Source: an uncultured Draconibacterium sp.
GTDB lineage: Bacteria > Bacteroidota > Bacteroidia > Bacteroidales > Prolixibacteraceae
Assembly (NCBI RefSeq): GCF_963677575.1
Contig: NZ_OY782038.1
Coordinates: 1,054,001 to 1,118,000, forward strand
Reading direction: 5' to 3'
DNA: 64,000 nucleotides
The notes beneath the pieces were generated by a model. It did not search any database and was not told where the DNA came from. It saw only the letters and a program-made list of their open reading frames with translations. Positions 59,780 through 64,000 of this stretch are shown here, piece by piece. The translations under genes and the position numbers were made by a program. Positions within the stretch are counted from its first letter, which is position 1. Every line of letters begins with the position of its first letter.

Positions 59780-60616
59780 ATGATTGTAATAGCAGACAGT
59801 GGCTCGTCGAAAACCGATTGGTTATTCATGAGTCTTGAAAAAGAATTCATTATCAACACTCAAGGGATCAATCCCTTTTTCCAGCAAACAGAAGAAATTT
59901 TTGCCACTCTTTCAAACACATTTACAATCGACCAAAAAGAAGAGGTTAGCGAAGTACATTTCTATGGTGCGGGATGTATAAAAGGCAAAACCGACCACGT
60001 TGTATCGGATGCACTCACTAAAGTATTTCCAAATGCGTCGATAGCTGTTGAAGACGATATTTTAGGTGCAGCACGTGCACTGCTTGGAAAATCATCGGGC
60101 ATTGCCTGTATACTGGGTACCGGAACCAATTCGTGCCTTTACAACGGTTCAGAGATTGTAGACAAAGTTCCTACGCTGGGATTTATTTTGGGAGACGAAG
60201 GAAGTGGTGCCTATTTGGGTAAACTTCTCATGAACGACTATTTTAAACGTGCCGTTCCTGAAGACATGAAACAGAAAATGGAAAGCGAACTGCACCTTGA
60301 AATGGCAGATGTTTTAAACTCGGTTTATCGCCAAGAATATCCGAGTCGCTACCTGGCTAAATTTTCAGAATTTCTTAGCGAAAACAGAAATCATATTTAC
60401 GTTCAGAACCTGATAAAAAGGAGTTTTACCGATTTCTTTTTTCGGAACATTGAACGCTATAACGACTACCAAAACTACACGGTAAACTTTGTGGGCTCTA
60501 TTGCGTACCATTATTCAGATTTACTTAAGGAAGTCGCATTCAATCGAAAAATTGAGATCGGAAATATTATTGAAAAACCTATAAACGGACTTAAAAAGTT
60601 TCATTACAATTTATAA
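59780..60616 (+). CDS. N-acetylglucosamine/MurNAc kinase, BadF/BadG ATPase family
   Basis: 278-residue cytoplasmic sugar kinase. Phosphate-1 motif IADSGSSKTDW at the N-terminus, GTGTNSCLYNG near 113-123 and the GFILGDEGSGAYLG segment near 135-148 are typical of the GlcNAc kinase branch. With MurQ 4 bases downstream, it most likely phosphorylates MurNAc or GlcNAc at C6, or both, after import. The NagK/MurK specificity cannot be decided by sequence alone. Confidence 0.9.
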   Translation: MIVIADSGSSKTDWLFMSLEKEFIINTQGINPFFQQTEEIFATLSNTFTIDQKEEVSEVHFYGAGCIKGKTDHVVSDALTKVFPNASIAVEDDILGAARALLGKSSGIACILGTGTNSCLYNGSEIVDKVPTLGFILGDEGSGAYLGKLLMNDYFKRAVPEDMKQKMESELHLEMADVLNSVYRQEYPSRYLAKFSEFLSENRNHIYVQNLIKRSFTDFFFRNIERYNDYQNYTVNFVGSIAYHYSDLLKEVAFNRKIEIGNIIEKPINGLKKFHYNL

Positions 60617-60620
60617 GAAA

Positions 60621-61442
60621 ATGAGGGTCACAGAATCATCATCTTTATACGACAACCTCGACCAGATGACAGTTGAAGAGCTGTTAACAGGAATAAACAA
60701 CGAGGATGCAAAAATTCATATTGCCGTACAAAAAGAAATTCCACAGATAGAAAAATTAGTTACCCAACTGGTAGACCGCCTAAAAGCAGGCGGTCGTTTG
60801 TTTTATTTGGGCGCAGGCACCAGCGGACGACTGGGCATCCTCGATGCATCGGAAATACCGCCAACTTATGGCATGCCCGATGGTGTTGTAATCGGCCTTA
60901 TTGCCGGTGGCGACCGTGCCATCCGAAAAGCTGTTGAGGCAGCCGAAGACAACATTCACGGTGGTTGGGAAGACCTGCAGAAGTTTCAGGTGAATGATCG
61001 CGATACTATTGTTGGAATTGCAGCTTCGGGAGGTACACCTTACGTAATTGGTGCTTTGCAAGACGGAAACAACAACGGATTACTCACCGCCTGTATAACC
61101 TGCAACCCAAACTCGGAAATTGCCAAAGTGGCAAAAATCGCTATCGAACCAATTGTAGGCCCCGAGTTTGTAACCGGAAGTACGCGAATGAAAGCCGGAA
61201 CAGCGCAGAAAATGGTACTGAATATGATTACCACTTCGCTGATGATAAAACTGGGTCGGGTAAAAGGCAACAAAATGGTTGATATGCAACTTACCAACAA
61301 AAAATTGGTTGAACGCGGATCGAAAATGATCGTTGACGAATTGAGCATTGAGTTTGAAGAAGCTAAACGGCTTCTACTCTTGCACGGATCAGTTCGGGCA
61401 GTACTCGATAATTACAAGAAAAAAGGACAGCAATCTGTTTAG
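60621..61442 (+). CDS. murQ: N-acetylmuramic acid 6-phosphate etherase
   Basis: 273-residue SIS-domain enzyme that removes D-lactate from MurNAc-6-phosphate, giving GlcNAc-6-phosphate. Family signature GAGTSGRLGILDASEIPPTYG at about 62-82 with the catalytic Glu, then VGIAASGGTPYVIGAL near 134. Slightly shorter than E. coli MurQ (298), mainly at the C-terminus. It forms a two-gene transcript with the kinase. Confidence 0.96.
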   Translation: MRVTESSSLYDNLDQMTVEELLTGINNEDAKIHIAVQKEIPQIEKLVTQLVDRLKAGGRLFYLGAGTSGRLGILDASEIPPTYGMPDGVVIGLIAGGDRAIRKAVEAAEDNIHGGWEDLQKFQVNDRDTIVGIAASGGTPYVIGALQDGNNNGLLTACITCNPNSEIAKVAKIAIEPIVGPEFVTGSTRMKAGTAQKMVLNMITTSLMIKLGRVKGNKMVDMQLTNKKLVERGSKMIVDELSIEFEEAKRLLLLHGSVRAVLDNYKKKGQQSV

Positions 61443-61481
61443 GACAGATTAAAGTCTATGCGAAAGATAAAGAATCGAATA

Positions 61482-61513
61482 GAACTGAGCAATCAGTTTT
61501 TCGGTTCTTTTTT
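61482..61513 (+). terminator. Terminator after murQ
   Basis: GAACTGAG (61482-61489) pairs with TTCGGTTC (61500-61507), including two G-U pairs, then six T residues. Confidence 0.7.
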
Positions 61514-61522
61514 ATGCTTTAT

Positions 61523-61551
61523 GCGCTTAGTGGTTCCAAACCGCTTATCGC
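61523..61551. repeat. Second copy of the GGTTCCAA-type hairpin element
   Basis: Read on the minus strand, the core AAGCGGTTTGGAACCACTAAG closely matches the element at 47256-47284. It overlaps the stop codon of the dipeptide epimerase gene. Confidence 0.5.
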
Positions 61552-62558
61552 TTAACCACACCGATCCCCGGAATATCGAATAGAGTAACTTTCCCGTCAA
61601 TCACTTTCATTCCATCAAATACATCGTTGGTAATTAGCAAAGCTCCATCCAGATCAGCCCAATCGCATAGTGGTGACAATTGCGAAGCTGCGGAAATGGC
61701 ACACGAGGTTTCGGTCATACACCCGATCATAACCTTCATATCGAGTGCACGCGCCACATCAATCATTTTCTTTGCCTCGCGCATACCGGTGCTTTTCATC
61801 AGCTTAATGTTTATTCCGGAGTAAACATCTTTAAACTTCGGAATATCGTGAATTCGCTGAAAAGCTTCGTCGGCAATAGTTGGCAGCGGACTGTGTGCTG
61901 TTAGCCAGGCCATATCGTCCAGCTGCTCTTTGGGCATGGGCTGCTCCACAAAAACAATCCCTTTCTCATCCATCCAGTGGATCATTTCCAGCGCTTCATG
62001 CTTGTCTTTCCAGCCCTGATTTACATCCACACACAAAGGCACATCGGTAACCAAGCGGATTGTTTCAATCAGCTCTTTATCGTTATCGCGCCCCATTTTA
62101 ACCTTTAGCATTTTAAACTCGGCGGCTTCTTTGGTTTTTTCAATTACCACTTCGCGTGTGTCAATACCAATGGTATAGGTTGTGTAAGGCGTATTTTCGG
62201 GTTTTAATCCCCATATTTTATACCAGGGCTGCCCTAAAATTTTCCCCACCAAATCATGCAAAGCAATATCGATACAGGCTTTTGCCGCGCGGTTTCCCGG
62301 TTCCAGCTGATCCACATATTCCAGAATTTCATCCATACGGAACGGATCGTTAAATCCCGACAAGTCCACTTTCTTCAGAAAGCGGGTAACAGTTTCGTGC
62401 GATTCGCCTAAATACGGCGGCATTGAAGCTTCGCCATATCCAATAAGTCCGTCGTGTTCCAGTTCAACCAACATTACAGGCGTGGTTGTACGCGAGCTGG
62501 TTGCCAGCGTAAAAGTATGTTTTAACTGAAGTTCAAATGGTTTAAAACGTAGTTGCAT
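61545..62558 (-). CDS. L-Ala-D/L-Glu (dipeptide) epimerase
   Basis: 337-residue enolase-superfamily enzyme. Lys-x-Lys acid/base motif in KMLKVKMGR near 148-156, metal ligands in LCVDVNQGW, FVEQPMP and IADEAFQ, and the second catalytic Lys in NIKLMKSTG. These match YcjG/YkfB epimerases that convert L-Ala-D-Glu released from murein peptides. It follows the NlpC/P60 gene by 18 bases, the same pairing as ykfB-ykfC in Bacillus. Confidence 0.93.
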   Translation of the reverse strand: MQLRFKPFELQLKHTFTLATSSRTTTPVMLVELEHDGLIGYGEASMPPYLGESHETVTRFLKKVDLSGFNDPFRMDEILEYVDQLEPGNRAAKACIDIALHDLVGKILGQPWYKIWGLKPENTPYTTYTIGIDTREVVIEKTKEAAEFKMLKVKMGRDNDKELIETIRLVTDVPLCVDVNQGWKDKHEALEMIHWMDEKGIVFVEQPMPKEQLDDMAWLTAHSPLPTIADEAFQRIHDIPKFKDVYSGINIKLMKSTGMREAKKMIDVARALDMKVMIGCMTETSCAISAASQLSPLCDWADLDGALLITNDVFDGMKVIDGKVTLFDIPGIGVVKR

Positions 62559-62576
62559 GTGTTCTGATTCTTAATG

Positions 62577-63764
62577 TTATTCCGGTAAAACCTGTTTAAA
62601 AAATGCGTTGTCAACCACCCACTCTATTCCATTGCCATCAATGTTATCGATAATTCGGCGGGCACGTACAAAGCCTTTTTCGTAATGTTCGGTATATCTT
62701 TCACTGTCGCGGTTCAAGCTATTTACCCGAACCTTTCCCGATGCATGAATAAACTCCTGATCGCCCAAACACAAACCAACATGCGTTACTCTTTCGCGCT
62801 GATCAGCGGTAGCCTTTCGCCCAAAAAACACGAGGTCGCCGGCCTCTAAAGTATCGTATCCGTTTTCGGTGTCAATCAACTCTCCGTATAACGTTTGCTG
62901 CGATGCATCGCGTTGCAGAATTACTCCGTGATTGTAATAAGCCGATTTTACAAAACCGCTGCAATCGACCATCTTTGCCGATGTGCCACCCCACAAATAC
63001 GGAACGCCTTTAAATTTTTTAGCTGTTGCCAAAACATCGCTTGCTGCAACACTTTTGTTGTACCAAATATCAAGGCCAATACATTCGTCCTTTTTTACAA
63101 AAGCTTCACGCCCGTCAGCCAAAGCTGTTTTATAAAACCCAGCTGTTTCATCCACCACACTTAGCAGGTTATCAAGTACCAGGTCGGTTGCAATGCCCGA
63201 TTTCGCATCCGCTTCGGCATATGCAAAACCGTATTGATTTTTGTAAAGAACTTTCTTAAATGTTTTCCATTCAGCCACTTCCACATTACTCTTCAGAGCA
63301 ATTCCGGCACCATCAACCCAACCAAAATAACGGTCAGGTGTTTGAATTAAATACCAACCATCCTCTTTCCGGTATACCTTCACAGGAGTTCCCATAATCG
63401 ACTGTGTTAACATCTCGGCCGAATGCCTTGAGTTACTGCGAATATTACAAACCGAAATAGTTACAACACCCCACGGATTTTCACTAAAAGTGTTATCAGG
63501 TAACAGGTCAACAGAAAAATCACATCCCTTTTCCGATGCAAAAGTTTTTAACGCCTCAAAGGTGGTTTTCGAAACGGTGGCCCCAGTTATTGCCTGTTTC
63601 CCATCGTTAACAGAAACACTTACCTTACAGTATTCTACGCGTTTATCTTTAATTTGCTGATCGATCAACTGATCAACTTGTTGTTCAATATCAGAAGATT
63701 GCTGCTGTTGCGTACAAGATGCCATAACCAAAAAGAATAGAAAAATAATGTGAGTAAATTTCAT
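62577..63764 (-). CDS. NlpC/P60 gamma-D-Glu-diamino acid endopeptidase, lipoprotein
   Basis: 395 residues. Signal peptide with lipobox MASC (Cys17) then a Gln-rich spacer. SH3-type domains fill about 95-230, and the NlpC/P60 papain-like domain has Cys268 (VDCSGF), His328 (THVGL) and His340 (FIHASG). It resembles YkfC/Bacteroides dipeptidyl-peptidase VI, which release L-Ala-D-Glu from tri- or tetrapeptides. The product is the substrate of the epimerase encoded next. Promoter overlaps copy 2 of the 22-bp element. Confidence 0.94.
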   Translation of the reverse strand: MKFTHIIFLFFLVMASCTQQQQSSDIEQQVDQLIDQQIKDKRVEYCKVSVSVNDGKQAITGATVSKTTFEALKTFASEKGCDFSVDLLPDNTFSENPWGVVTISVCNIRSNSRHSAEMLTQSIMGTPVKVYRKEDGWYLIQTPDRYFGWVDGAGIALKSNVEVAEWKTFKKVLYKNQYGFAYAEADAKSGIATDLVLDNLLSVVDETAGFYKTALADGREAFVKKDECIGLDIWYNKSVAASDVLATAKKFKGVPYLWGGTSAKMVDCSGFVKSAYYNHGVILQRDASQQTLYGELIDTENGYDTLEAGDLVFFGRKATADQRERVTHVGLCLGDQEFIHASGKVRVNSLNRDSERYTEHYEKGFVRARRIIDNIDGNGIEWVVDNAFFKQVLPE

Positions 63765-63771
63765 CGCTTTA

Positions 63772-63800
63772 CAAAATTTGTATTACATATTACAAATATA
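63772..63800 (-). promoter_or_regulatory. NlpC promoter with shared 22-bp element (copy 2)
   Basis: Same 22 bases as at 59694-59715 (63772-63793). Minus-strand -7 box TATATTTG is the complement of 63793-63800 and touches the element, which covers the start-site region. Here the outer arms ATTTGTA and TACAAAT are fully complementary. Confidence 0.65.
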
Positions 63801-63865
63801 AATTTTAAAGTAATTTTTAACGAGAATCACCCCATTAAAAATTTATACTTAACATCAAGATACGA

Positions 63866-64000
63866 TTAGTTTTCGGTAAGCGGCAAATATTCGAAATCAA
63901 GGCGATAGTCCCATGTATCGAAATACAAGTTACCACCCTCCCACTCCAGCTCTCCACGCTGAAAGTCAAAAGGTTCACTTCGATAATACTTTTTAGGTGG
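63866..64000 (-). CDS. C-terminal end of an unidentified gene
   Basis: The last 44 codons of a leftward gene that begins beyond the window, ending TAA at 63866-63868. The sequence is rich in aromatic and acidic residues (PFDFQRGELEWEGG, FDTWDYRLDF). It ends 101 bases before the NlpC/P60 start codon. I do not recognise the family. Confidence 0.55.
   Translation of the reverse strand, partial: PPKKYYRSEPFDFQRGELEWEGGNLYFDTWDYRLDFEYLPLTEN

Overview
The window is a Bacteroidota chromosome segment. The evidence is its promoters (-7 boxes of the form TAnnTTTG), a Rho factor with a long Gln-rich insertion, a TonB receptor with an N-terminal carboxypeptidase-regulatory domain, DUF4625 lipoproteins, UxaE-type tagaturonate epimerase and many secreted glycoside hydrolases. 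A marine or sediment member of the Marinilabiliales/Prolixibacteraceae type is a guess from gene content only. No tRNA, rRNA, transposase or CRISPR array was recognised.

Layout. 1-6.2 kb: the end of an FAD/Fe-S oxidoreductase, a methyltransferase, rho and an aldo/keto reductase. 6.3-11.1 kb: a leftward five-gene locus that looks like zinc uptake (Fur/Zur-type regulator, Cys/His-rich small protein, ZnuD-like TonB receptor, two His-rich lipoproteins); a 7-1-7 palindrome overlaps its promoter. 11.2-17.9 kb: a GH78 alpha-L-rhamnosidase, then a rightward pair of M14 peptidase homologues, one active and one that has lost its catalytic residues. 18.1-26.4 kb: a phosphatase and a leftward uronate-catabolism cluster (uxaE, uxaC, kdgK, kdgA, TRAP transporter dctPQM); uxaE and kdgK each carry a palindrome overlapping the -7 box. 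Together with the rhamnosidase this suggests use of pectin-type sugars. 26.6-35.4 kb: GH2, GH20, an MFS transporter and an acetylxylan-esterase-like enzyme. 36-42.4 kb: a galactose regulon (permease, galT, galK, GntR-type regulator, galM) with an identical 19-bp operator at two places. 42.5-46.9 kb: an acyl-CoA synthetase and a TPR protein.

46.9-48.5 kb is the strangest stretch: a Cas2/SinR-like small protein overlapping a two-TM protein, next to a gene-free block holding 13 copies of the 7-mer TCCTGCR. Seven point one way and six the other, mirrored about a central palindrome and stepped every 20-21 bp. I know of no described element of this form. A second gene-free block (35.4-35.85 kb) is GC-rich with nested complementary arms and could be a structured RNA or a dispersed repeat.

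48.5-64 kb is a peptidoglycan-recycling cluster: AmpG-like permease, GH9-deacetylase fusion, SpoIID-like protein, DUF4922 protein, GT2, amidase, amino-sugar kinase, MurQ, dipeptide epimerase and NlpC/P60 endopeptidase. A shared 22-bp sequence at two of its promoters suggests common control. The last 135 bases hold the end of another leftward gene.
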